Part shown: positions 40,407 through 51,200 of the stretch, in pieces
Numbering within the stretch: the stretch's first letter is position 1
Layout: each line of letters starts with the position of its first letter
DNA from: Tigriopus japonicus
Taxonomy: Eukaryota > Arthropoda > Copepoda > Harpacticoida > Harpacticidae
Assembly (NCBI GenBank): GCA_010645155.1
Contig: CM021313.1
Span: 1,426,904 to 1,490,903, forward strand
Direction of reading: 5' to 3'
Length of the DNA: 64,000 bases
Program-made: the position numbers and the translations under genes
Notes under the pieces: generated by a model
What the model was told of the DNA's origin: nothing
Database searches by the model: none
Seen by the model: the letters and a program-made list of their open reading frames with translations, nothing else

Positions 40407-41654
40407 TAAAAAATTCATTCATAGATATGTGTAGATGCTAGTTACTCGGTTTTTTGCAGGGCAATAGCTGAAAAATGGTTGCGTGAATCAGTCCAAATTT
40501 TCCGAGGAAAATTGGTGTACTATACAATCTAGTCAAAACCGTATAAATTGCTATGATATTCATGCTAGTCAACAATAATAAAGAAATGATCTCTGGGGCT
40601 TCACCCTTCACAACTACTTAACTTCGTGTGCACTCCAGGTTCTTTCAATGTGGCTCTAACGTCCCACAAGAGGGAAGCTTTCCCTCTTGGGGGACGTCAG
40701 GGCAGAGACACTAAAACCATCAGAAGCTACGGCAAAATCGCAGAAAACAGGGTAATAGTGACAGAACATTCGTCAAAATTAGTGAAATGTGATGAGGAAA
40801 AAAGAGGAAATTTGATGAGAATCTAAAGAAATTGCCCTCGTTTTGTGGGACTTTTAACTAGGGGTACTAATATGATCGAACATAGACTTAGATTTATATC
40901 TTTTTTGATCAATCTTTTTTCTTGAGGAGAGTCCAAGGAGACTTGATCATGGAAAGTGATGAGTTGCTATCTGTTGCTTTTTGAATTAATTAGTTTAAAT
41001 TAACATCGCAATTTTATTGAGCAAAATTAAGTCTAGTGATAAGTTCCATGATTTTGAGCCAGCTACAACACAGCCAACTCAAATTAACTCAACTCAACCA
41101 AATATGAGCGAGATAACGTATCATTTGCAATGTCTATAAAATAAATGTTTGATGGCTTCCTCTCTCCCTGTTTCTATGGTCTACATTCCAAACAGCGTTG
41201 CCGTCAAGGCACTTTCAAATTCATATCTCTAGACATCTGGCTGAAATAAATCATTGAGGCATGGAAATGAAGTGAGTGAGTAAAGCTAGAAGTGATTTTC
41301 ATTTATTGATGCAAAAATATATAACCCAGTCGCAAGTTTTTCCAAGTGAATTTATCAATCTTCATATAATATTTGGCCTCTTTTATCTCCATATGTTTTC
41401 AATCCTGCCTCAAGTTTTCCTCTCTCTTCTCGACAGTTCAATCCCATTTCTCTCAAACTGGGTGAGTGTATTTCTTTTCCAAACAAAACATGTAACCTTT
41501 ATCATGAAAAATCGAGTTCCACCCTTCGTGACCCCACTCAATCCCATTCCCCTGTGATCATCCAAACCTTTTTTGTTCTAAGCCCACCCACCTTGTCATG
41601 ACCTTTTTTTGACTTGCCGCGACTTCTACAATCCTCATTGCCTTCTCACTAGTC
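40407..41654. other. Intergenic region upstream of the C1orf53-like gene
   Basis: No gene is supported. A short inverted repeat (CGTCCCACAAGAGGGAAGC, then its partner) occurs at about 40660-40690. The end should contain the promoter of the downstream gene. Confidence 0.4.
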
Positions 41655-42158
41655 ATGATTCCTCTGATAAGATCCTCTATTTTGGGCGTCTCTCGATTCT
41701 CGCCCCTCGGATTGAGCCCCTTCTCCTCGTTGTTCCGCCTCCGATTCAAGTCCACCTTCGAGGATGGCGCGATTCGCGTCCGAAAAGATCAGAAGAAACG
41801 TAAAAAATGGTTGGATTTCAACCCTGAACCCGCTAATCCGGAGCAAGCCGCCAATCTTCAGCGGTTTCTCGAGGCCGAAGAGGCCTTAATCAAAGGCTTA
41901 GATCGATCGCGTTTGACTGAACAAGATTGGGCCATTCATGAGAAACATCAAGAAGCCATAAAAGAGTTTCAATTGATGTATGTGGATCCCATTTCGGGTT
42001 TGCAAGTCTTTACGCGATTAAGACACTTTCTCAAGAATCGGTGCTGTGGATCGGCGTGTCGACATTGCGTGTATGATCATGTCAAGGTCAAGCCTGAGAA
42101 GAAGGCCACGCGCCAGTTTAATACGGCCTTTTGGCAAGATAAACCCCGCTCCTCATAG
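41655..42158 (+). CDS. DUF5522 family protein, C1orf53-like
   Basis: A single exon of 167 aa. The Arg/Ser/Phe-rich N-terminus without acidic residues looks like a mitochondrial presequence. The conserved domain (around residues 105-150) has YVDPISGLQVFTRLRH and the Cys cluster CCGSACRHCVYDHV, which may bind a metal or an Fe-S cluster. This matches the family of human C1orf53, whose function is unknown. An AATAAA starts three bases after the stop codon, and the IMPA gene begins about 100 bp on, with a splice acceptor in between. Confidence 0.8.
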   Translation: MIPLIRSSILGVSRFSPLGLSPFSSLFRLRFKSTFEDGAIRVRKDQKKRKKWLDFNPEPANPEQAANLQRFLEAEEALIKGLDRSRLTEQDWAIHEKHQEAIKEFQLMYVDPISGLQVFTRLRHFLKNRCCGSACRHCVYDHVKVKPEKKATRQFNTAFWQDKPRSS

Positions 42159-42160
42159 TC

Positions 42161-42245
42161 AATAAAGCGCGATTGTGCTAGTGATTTGTATATTTTTCAT
42201 AGTTTGGTTGCGATCTAACACGGTTAATGTGTGGATTATTTGCAG
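42161..42245 (+). promoter_or_regulatory. Candidate operon junction C1orf53-like to IMPA (poly(A) signal, then 3' splice site)
   Basis: AATAAA at 42161-42166 follows the first gene's stop. An acceptor GGATTATTTGCAG ends at 42245, and the IMPA ATG is at 42262. No donor that could pair with it is obvious in the 80-base gap. A 5' UTR intron starting inside the upstream gene is the alternative. Confidence 0.5.
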
Positions 42246-42261
42246 AGCCTCGTTCACCGTC

Positions 42262-43663
42262 ATGTCACCCAACGAAGATATCAACCAGTTGGATCTGGAG
42301 CATTTCATGAGTGTGGCTTTAAAATTGGTTCATGAAGCCGGAGAAATGATTGTCAAAGCTTTGGATGATCGATCGACGGTCGAGGCCAAATCGGCCAATG
42401 AACCCGAAGGACACGCCTCGGCTATCCTCACCGAGACCGATACGAATGTGGAGAAGCATATCATCTCGGGTTTGGCGTCCAAATTCCCCGAGCACCGATT
42501 CATCGGTGAAGAATCCATGTCCGATGCCACCGATGGTCAGATTGCCCAATTCTCACATCAACCCACGTGGATCATTGACCCGATTGATGGCACCATGAAC
42601 TTTGTCCATGCCAATCCTTTGGTGTGCACGTCGGTGGCCTTGACCGTGAATCGTCACGTGGTTTTGGCCATTGTGAATAATCCCGTGACTCAATCGTGCT
42701 ACACTGCCATGAAAGGTAAGACAATCAAAGTTGGATATAAGAAAAATCGATGGGAGAAATCTCCTAGAACACCTCGTAAATCAAAATAGAAATGTTACCT
42801 GTCGCCGAGGATATTGTTGTATCAAGCTTTGACTTGATCGGTCCAAGAGTGACAGTCGAACTAGATTATAGTGCTCTAAGTCGAACGTCAATTATCCTTC
42901 AACAGCTACATTATTCTGTTATCGAAGTCATTATCATATCAACGAACCTCATAACGAACAGTAATTTCGGCGAGTGGCAGAACTATTTATATGCAAAAAC
43001 TCATGTGTCTTTTATCCAAGTTTGTGTCAGATCTGTAAAATCACCAGGTTACTTTTGTCTTCTTTTTGTAGGCAAAGGCGCTTATTTGAATGGCAAGAAA
43101 TTGTTGAAGACATCTGGAATTGAAGAACTCGGAAAGGCCATGATCTTCATGGAACTTTCAGCCGGAGCTCATGAGCAAAAGCGACAAATTGCCCTCGACA
43201 ACGTGGCCGCATTCATGGAGAAAGCTCACGCCATCCGATGTCCAGGTCATTACCATTTTTATTCACATTAGTGTGTAAATACTGATTTAGAAAGATAATG
43301 TGCTTTTACAGGACCCGCGGCTCTAGACATTGCTTGGGTGGGGGCGGGAAGTGGTGACGCCTTTTTCCATTTCTCCATCCACGTGTGGGACATGGCTGCA
43401 GGTGAGAATCAATTCGTCCTCTTTCCCGTTAGGACATAAACATTAGAGCAGTCTTTGATTGGAGTGCATTTTGATTGTTTTTAGGGGCATTGATAGTAAC
43501 CGAGGCCGGAGGAGCCGTCTTGGATCCATCGGGCAAGGAGTTCGACATGATGTCGAGAGGAATCGTGGCGGCTGCCACACCTCAATTGGCCAAAGAAGTA
43601 GTGGAGCATCTCAAGATATACGTGGCCCTCCCGAGGGACTTTCCAGAGCACTGCCCTCTTTGA
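42262..43663 (+). CDS. IMPA1: Inositol monophosphatase
   Basis: Four exons, 42262-42715, 43072-43245, 43312-43401 and 43485-43663, join in phase to give 298 aa (human IMPA1 is 277). The metal-binding motifs GEESM, WIIDPIDGTMNFVH and VWDMAA...EAGG are all intact, so it should be an active lithium-sensitive-type phosphatase. It hydrolyses myo-inositol monophosphates to free inositol for phosphoinositide synthesis. The start ATG sits 17 bases after a splice acceptor. IMPA1 against IMPA2 is not resolved. Confidence 0.94.
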
Positions 43664-43742
43664 ATGTGTTACGAGTTTGTTTGCTTGCTTGCGTGCGTCT
43701 TGGTGTAGATATATTATGTTCGTCACAATGCTTTATTCAGCT

Positions 43743-44500
43743 TTAAGGAAGGTCGGAGAGCGTTTTCTTCAACCGATTTAGCGGTTCGTGGAATGTGTTT
43801 GAGGCTAATAAACGGAGGATACTAGCCTTTAATGTGCAGTCCGGCTCGTACTTCAAGTCCGACCGATTCCAATTATGAGCAAGGATTGCCAAACCATTGG
43901 CCAGGAACAATTGACCCGTCGCATTGCAGATTGTCTCTAGATCAGACTCCTTTATCTCGATCTGTTTGCGTTTTTCTCGTGGCAACTCGTGCCCTAAATT
44001 AAAAAAAAATCATTCAGCAGTCGCAATCTACGAGTGTCAAATAAGATAATTACCGTACCAATTTGTCGCAAAAATGGTCCCACATTGATACTTGACTTCT
44101 TGAGACCCTTGTAGAGCTCGGCAATGAACTCGTCGGATAATTCGTACGGATTATGCTCGAAGAAAGGTGCGGCATCCTCTTCTTGCTCGTTGATCCTGAA
44201 CGCTTCAAAATCGTTCTGCAAAACCTGCCATCGACTCTCGAACTCGGTACCAAGTTGGAGATGCTGATTGAGAATACAAAATGAACGAAGATTGGTCTTG
44301 GGACTCTCACTGGGATGAAGGAGCAATCGGGTTTCCAAGGTATGGAGCAAATCATTCAACGATCGAATCTCTTCTCGTGGACGTCGCTCGATCTCGAAAG
44401 CTTGGCATAATTGGGCCAACTGATCCGGAGACAAACTTCGGGTTAGATCCACTCGATCCCAGAGATACTCAAAATCTTGCACAGCCATGATATCGTTCAT
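43743..44500 (-). CDS. Unrecognised conserved-looking protein, 230 aa
   Basis: Two exons, 44500-44059 and 43993-43743, join in frame across a 65-base intron (GTACGG donor, TTTAG acceptor). The protein is largely helical, rich in Leu/Glu/Arg, with an acidic stretch (around residues 105-130, NEQEEDAAPFFEHNPYELSD). It has no signal peptide, membrane segment or Cys/His cluster. An AATAAA lies about a dozen bases past the stop on this strand. The ATG at 44500 is the first in frame; MAVQDFEY four codons later is an alternative. I do not recognise the family. The clean intron and poly(A) signal argue that it is real. Confidence 0.7.
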
Positions 44501-44919
44501 GGTCCTTCGCACTTGACTCAAAGACCTACTATCACATCACAACCATTGTTGATGACGTTATTTGGAATGGAATTACGTAATCCAGGCAAGCATGCAACTC
44601 CATAGCACGAATTTCCGTCGCAACTTTGAACATGGTCTTGGTTAATACGAATGAGTTCTGATGGTCCAAGAGAGCAATCAAACTTCCTCTTTTGGAACCG
44701 GAAACCCTCTAAATTTTCAAAGCTTTGCACACCTTTTTAAGTGCAAATGCTCGATGGTTTTGGACAAGCCGATTATAGGTCACCCTGTGTCAATCGTGTG
44801 TCTCAATCACATCAACAGAGAGTGCCATTCCATCCAGCATTTGGAGTCTGGAGCAAGATTGTCCACTTCCATGTTTCAAGTTTGTTCTGTTGAACGCCTG
44901 ACTTTTGAGTGATTTTAAG
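44501..44919. other. Divergent promoter region between the 230-aa gene and HSD17B8
   Basis: No gene is seen. It separates divergently transcribed genes and should carry both promoters. Confidence 0.5.
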
Positions 44920-46087
44920 ATGTTGAGCGGCAGATTGGCATTTGTGACAGGAGGAGGGCGTGGTATTGGGCGGGAAGTGTGCAAAATATTTGCTCGGGAG
45001 GGAGCACGCGTGGCGGTGGCCGATTTAGATCAAGCGGCCACGAATGAAACAATCAAGGTAGAAGCATACACATTAGTCATGGAACTTTGAAGACAGGAAA
45101 TATTGACAACTTAGATTTGTGCATTTAAGAAGGAAGTAGTTGAACATTGAGCACTGGTTCACGACTTCACACATTTGATGTTTTTCAGGGGATCCATTAT
45201 GCCATGCTTTTTTCTATATCTTCTGTATTCACATTAAAGTTTACTTACTATGTTTTACCTACCCGACAGGAAATTGGCGGAGATGACCACCATTTTGGCC
45301 TTGAGGCTGATGTGGCCTCCTTAGACTCCATTAAGAATGCATCCTCCGAGGTAAATTACAAATAGAATGGCTATCAAATTAGAATCATAACTTCATGAAT
45401 AATTTCTGTGCTCTGTAAAGGTTTTCAAAAAATTCGGTGAACACCCCAGCATTGTGGTGAATAGTGCGGGGATCACGAGAGACGGGTACCTGTTGAAAAT
45501 GAGCGAGCCCAATTTCGACCAAGTGATCAATGTCAACCTCAAGGGCACATTCAACGTCAATCAGACATTTGCTACTGCTATGAAAAGTGCCAAAATCAAT
45601 CCGGGTTCTATTATCAATGTTGCCAGCATATCAGGTACTTTACGACTAACATGAAAAACATGTCTGAGTCAATTCAACGCTTTCCTCAATCAATCCATTT
45701 TCCAACCATTCAGGTCAAGTGGGTAACGCGGGTCAAACCAATTATTCAGCCTCAAAGGCCGGCGTGATCGGATTCACGCGCTCAGCAGCCAAGGAATTGG
45801 GTAAATTCGGCATTCGGGTAAATTGCATCGCTCCGGGTTTCATCCAAACGCCAATGACCGATACCATTCCCGACCACGTAAGCCCTTGACATCAGGATAA
45901 CATGCTCTAGCCCCATTTTCTACTTAATGACTTCCCTTTTCAGATTAAGCAAATGTTGCTCTTTCAAATCCCCATGGGAGATTTTGGGAAACCCGAGGAT
46001 ATTGCGGAAGTTGCAGCCTTCCTGGCCTCTGAACGCAGTCGTTACATGACCGGATCTATTCTAAGTGTCAATGGAGGACTCTACTGA
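44920..46087 (+). CDS. HSD17B8: Estradiol 17-beta-dehydrogenase 8 / mitochondrial 3-ketoacyl-ACP reductase subunit
   Basis: Five exons, 44920-45057, 45270-45350, 45421-45634, 45714-45877 and 45944-46087, all in phase, give 246 aa (human 261). It is a short-chain dehydrogenase. The NAD-binding TGGGRGIG, the VVNSAGIT motif, the catalytic Ser near IINVASIS and the YSASK active site are all present, and [10 protein letters not shown] and a VNGGLY end follow. With CBR4 this family forms the mitochondrial beta-ketoacyl-ACP reductase, and it also oxidises 17-beta-hydroxysteroids. The overall pattern fits HSD17B8 better than CBR4, but this was not tested by a tree. Confidence 0.88.
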
Positions 46088-46148
46088 CCCACATGTGATG
46101 AAACAAATGGAATACATAGTAGATTTATCAAAGGGCTTTATTGGTTCT

Positions 46149-47378
46149 TTAGTCGTCCAAAGGTTCATTCTTAACCTTAACGGGGTCTTCAGTCGCATCG
46201 GAGCTCTCTTTATCGACGGGCTCAGACTTGATTTGGACATCATTATCGTCGTTGTCGATGGCCGTGGTGAGTGTAACCTCGGGCTCTAATACGCCATTGA
46301 ATTCTTTTCCGAAGTTGGAACATCTGTGCATCATTCGGCGATGCCGTATCAAATTCGAATGAAGGTCGGTCGTGTACCGACAATTCTTACACTGATATTT
46401 TTGCTCGCTGTGCGCTTCCGCCAGATGCTGAACCAACTTGCTATGTCGATAAAACTGCCGATTTTGGCACTCCGAGTGAGGGCATTCAAAATTGGAGCGC
46501 GGATGAATGGATCGATTATGGGCCAAGGCCTCCCAACGGGTTTTGAAAGAGAGATCACAACACTCGATGGCTTTTTCCAACACGGTATGCATCCGGAAGT
46601 GATGGCGGTTCAAGTTTTTGTTCTGAATTGAGGTGTAATCGCAACGCGAGCATTGGAGGAGGTTTTTCTTGGTTGGCTCAGCCCTTGGGAGGTTAAAACT
46701 CATTGATTCGGGGTTGGCCTTCGATGTTGACGTGACGCCCACCGCCGTTTTCGGGAATGCCGGACTCTTGCGATTAGGAAACTCGAGTTTAATAGTTGGC
46801 ACCTCGAATTCGTGCTCATTAAGGGCGGAAAACTTGGACGTATCGGCGGCTTGTTTCAGGTAATACGACTTCCGGTTGATCCTAGCGGGCGGTGGGGTCG
46901 GAAATGTCTCGACGGAGTTCTCCGTCGGCTTCTTATTAGCCAAAAGACGCTCTTCCCGCTTATGTTGCTTTTTCAAAGTCTCTTCCAGTTCTTCCGAAAC
47001 ACTTTGTTCGGCCAAACGGATTCGCTGGCATTGATTTCTGAACCCTTGGGTCAAATTGGGCGCAATTAACCCCCGGCTTCGCGGTCGAGGCGCCAATCGA
47101 AACATATGAAAGGCTTCCAGGAGATGAGCCGTGGGATTCGTGCCGGCATCTTGAACTCTGGGTTCGTCAGAACCGGGGTCGATTCGAGTTTTTTTCCGTG
47201 GATTGGAGGGTTCCGGGGAATCTTCGGCTGTTATCGGACGTCGTTTAGTGCGGGTCAAAGGTGGGAGGGTCTCTGGAGGCGGAGAAGGGCTGGCCACGAG
47301 GGGTTCAACTTGAGATTCGGACTCGGATTCGGCCTTGGATGTGTCTTTCCGACGAGATCGACGACTTCGACGGGTCAT
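46149..47378 (-). CDS. C2H2 zinc-finger protein with basic N-terminus and SUMO-type motifs
   Basis: A single exon of 409 aa. The N-terminus is Arg/Lys-rich (TRRSRRSRRK) and Pro-rich. C2H2 fingers cluster in the last third (around residues 240-355): CSRCDYTS...H...H, a middle degenerate one, CPHSECQNRQFYRHSKLVQH and CKNCRYTT...H. Two psi-Lys-x-Glu sites near the end (IKSEP, VKNEP) look like SUMO acceptor sites. It is probably a DNA-binding regulator. I do not recognise an orthologue. On this strand an AATAAA lies just past the stop. The gene converges with HSD17B8. Confidence 0.85.
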   Translation of the reverse strand: MTRRSRRSRRKDTSKAESESESQVEPLVASPSPPPETLPPLTRTKRRPITAEDSPEPSNPRKKTRIDPGSDEPRVQDAGTNPTAHLLEAFHMFRLAPRPRSRGLIAPNLTQGFRNQCQRIRLAEQSVSEELEETLKKQHKREERLLANKKPTENSVETFPTPPPARINRKSYYLKQAADTSKFSALNEHEFEVPTIKLEFPNRKSPAFPKTAVGVTSTSKANPESMSFNLPRAEPTKKNLLQCSRCDYTSIQNKNLNRHHFRMHTVLEKAIECCDLSFKTRWEALAHNRSIHPRSNFECPHSECQNRQFYRHSKLVQHLAEAHSEQKYQCKNCRYTTDLHSNLIRHRRMMHRCSNFGKEFNGVLEPEVTLTTAIDNDDNDVQIKSEPVDKESSDATEDPVKVKNEPLDD

Positions 47379-48269
47379 GTTAATTTAATCACGAGGAGAG
47401 GGAGAATCTAAAATTGACCACTCATGTTGGATGGAAGATTGAATGTTTGTTACTTTGTTTTGATTTTATGATGAACACCAATCTCGTCAAGGTGACTAAC
47501 TGGAGTGAGCAAAATCTGTTCTATAAAAGAAAAATAAAGCTTTTAAGCATGTTTGCTCTAGAATATAATGAAAGATATGCCAAAAAGTTTGTAATAGTGA
47601 AAACAATTTTAGCACTTTTATTCATTTTACTTCTTTAGAGTGTGAGGGACTTATTTGTGATTTGACTCGAGTAATGCCGAATCAGTCGCCCTGATGTCTG
47701 ATTGCGGTAAAGGAAACAAGAAAACGGGTGACCATTGTAGGGTCGTTTGTCCTCCATCTTATTTTGCACGACCTTCAAATTGAACAAAAATCACATTGAG
47801 AGCAAAGGTGGGAAGAGTTCCTGAAAATATATATTGGTCTTATGTCGAGGGTCCTTCTCAACGAGAGACACGTACTGTCCGTTACACGTTATCGCACGTT
47901 AACCTGTAATGTTAACGAAGGTATTCTTTCAAAACGAGGAACTAAAGAAATGCGTTTTTTTCTATCACCATGATCGTTCTCTTGCTGGTATTTCTTGTCA
48001 AATAAACCTATTCAATTCATTTTTACTGCGAAATAATGGCCACGGCTAATTGATATCTTGCCCTTTTATATAATTGTCAAGTTACAAAAGAATGAGACTT
48101 CGGTCACCCTGATTATCAGTTTTCCATCACATTGTTGCCATTCGGAAGTTTCCAAGCTCAAGTTCTGGTTCTCTGAAGCGCCCTCCTCTCGTATTTTTTC
48201 CCTTTCCCGACGATCTGAGTTTTAATCAAAGTCCAGTTCAACCTTTCCTTCCTTCCTTTCATCAGGATC
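47379..48269. other. Divergent intergenic region before CFDP1
   Basis: No gene is seen. It should hold the promoters of the zinc-finger gene (-) and CFDP1 (+). A strong acceptor-like CCTTCCTTCCTTTCATCAG ends 5 bases before the CFDP1 ATG. Confidence 0.5.
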
Positions 48270-51200
48270 ATGGGGGATTTCCTTCACGCCACGGATTTGG
48301 GCTCTGACACGGACGACGAGGATTACGTCCCCGAAGAACTCAAGGAAGCCTTATCCGAGGAAGAAGAGGACGATGATTTGGGCGAATCCAGCACCAAAGG
48401 CCCCAACAAGAAGACCAAGAAGCAGAAGACGCCAGGGCCGGATTCGTTGAGGAGAGGGGCGGTTTTTGAGCAAGATGAGGAAGAAAAACGAGCCGAAGAA
48501 GAGCGACGAAAAGAGTTTGATCGCGAAAAGGTCGAAATCAAGGCCGAAGAAGAGAAGAAAAAGATTGACGATCTGTGGGCTGGTAAGAAGACACTTTGGC
48601 AAAGATTTTATTGACCAATGACCATTTAGTTTGTTGGAATATTTTTTATATGTCAATAAGAGAAGGTTTGCCTTCTTCATTTAAAGGAGATTCAGCTTCG
48701 ATTTCGGATTCGGTTTGATCTGGGGTAATTGTAATAGTTGGCGGAGACAAAATAGGAGTCTCAGGTTCTTTTTCAATTTTTTCACTATCCGGGGAAGGAT
48801 CCTCCCCCTCGCCTTCCATTGAAGAGACGGGAATGTTCGATTGTTCAAGCTCATCCTCCTTGATTGCCGGAGTGGATTCGTTTGGAGGCGGTTCCAAATC
48901 AACGAGAGGACCCACATCCTCGATTTCCGGAGGTTGAGGCTCTTCGTTCGTTGCTTTTGGCGTCTCTTCATAATTGGGATTGTCGAAAGAAGTGGCTGAA
49001 GATGCAAGGGGAATTTTTGGAGGGTCCAAAGAGACGGGATTGATTTCCTTGGTTTCTCCTTCCTGGTAATTAGGATTTTCGAAACCTTGAACGGTTGAAT
49101 CACCCTCGCATTGGGCCACTATCATTGTAGCGTTGGTGTCTGATGCAGTTTCAACTCGAACTTCCGTTATGTCCGATTTTTGAGTGTCCTCTTGAACAAT
49201 TGTCTTCGACTCTTCTTGGATAGAGGCTACTTCGTAGTTTGGGTTATCAATGCCGAGATTACTCTCCTCCCCTGGAACAGTTAGCTCGTCGGGATCGATC
49301 TTGATTTGCTCCAACTTTGTTTCTTCTTCTTGACTTTCGTCAAATAATGGGTTGATGAATGATTTCTCACTCGTCAGCGAGTTCGACTCATTTCCATCCT
49401 CGTTGACTTTATCTAGGGCGGATTTGGGCACTTTCTCAAACAAAGGATTAGTGAATGACCGAACTTGAGATTCATCGGCTTCCTCTGCGTCTTCTGCCTC
49501 TTTTAAGGATTTAAAGGTGAGACTCAAGGAAGATGGTTCTGAAATCGAAATGGCAGGAGATCCGTCATCGGAATGGTGGATTTCTTCATGCATTTCTTGG
49601 CCTTCAGATAATCTATTAAAAGAAAACTGTCCCCCGACTGAACTTTCGGGTTGTGTTTTGCGGAACTTGTAAAAACTGAATGCACTGGAAGCTGATGTGG
49701 TTAGACTCGACCAAGACTCATACGTTAGAACAGAAATTTTCTGATCTTTCGCGTGGTTGAAGACGAACAGTGCAAAATACACCAATGTCACTGTCAAAGC
49801 TATTACCAAGAGGTAGCCTAAAGCTTTGCCAGCGCTCTTCAAAGCTGAGGGAGGGGTGGCATCGGATTCTTCCAACCACAAATATATACTTTTAGGAGAG
49901 AGCAGAGCAAGTAATTCTTGATGAACCAACCGTCCAATGTCAATCCCTTCTTGGATGTCTCCTTTAGAATCGACGAAAATAATCTCATACTCGTTGGTGT
50001 TGATTCGGTTGATATGATAGTCAACGTTCGATCCATACTCATTATTCGGAGAATTAGGTTTGACGTGTGCTTGAATGACTTCCTCTAATAGGGACAACTT
50101 CAAGTTTTGGCCAAGAGTGTCAATATGGATAACCGATCCACAGATGTCGTAACAGCAATGGCCAAATGGTTTTAGAGCGTTGGAACATTGGGAAGGACCA
50201 CATTGAGCCCCACTCAATTGGCAGACTGTATGGAAGATTGGCGTGTTTCCACATTCACATCCTAAGGCATCCGTGCAATGATCCTGGTGAATCAAGAGAC
50301 TTTGGTTCATGCGAAACATCATGGATCCAGGGGATGTTTGCGTCATTGCCTTGAAGGTCGTGGTGTCAAAACCAACTTGGTCAATCGTGAGTCGGCCAAT
50401 GTGCGTTTCGTGATGTGAAATCGACACCATATATGCAGCGTTAGAGGGAAAGACCACATGATCAAATCGGCATGGAATCTGGTTGAGATGTGGAACTGGT
50501 AAGGGGTCCTCGTTCACTCGCCAATTCACCGGATCATGCCAAAATGATGAAATTCTTGGCAGAAATACTGCATCACCAATGGCATTGGAGCAATATGGAG
50601 GGACCTCAGCCGACCCATGATCTGAACTTGGCAAGAAATTGCCATTAAAATCTTTGGGGAAGAGCACCATTCCATTTGTGGGAAGTACCATCTCGATTCC
50701 GATAGTGAGTGAAGCTGGGAAAAATACGACTCTTTCCTCAGGTAGGACCATTCTTTGTCCTGGACAAGGGAGTTGATTGTCCAACCACAACTTGGGGTTG
50801 CCGAGATCGAGACTTTGTCGCCATATCTTGTATTCTGCTTGAAGAGAGCCTATTGTGATCAAAAGCAATGTCGTTTCAATTTTCGGCCACATCTCTCTTA
50901 CTTGATGATTAGCTCGAGTCTGTATGAGAACGTAGGCGATGCTTATCAAGTCAATAGGATCAAATTTCTCGAGCACCAACCTGGTACATTCCAAACGCCC
51001 ACCTTAATTACCGTTTTCATTTCAGACTTTAAGAAAGAATCGACACCCAAATCCAAGACCAAACCCGTGGCTGGCACCGGATTGGGTGCGCTCACATCTA
51101 CAGTTACCTCTTCAAGTAAAAGTGGAGGAGGACCAAGAAGTTTACTCAGCTCCATTTTTGACTCCAAACCCTCAAAAGAGACTCCTGTGCCCCCTCAAAC

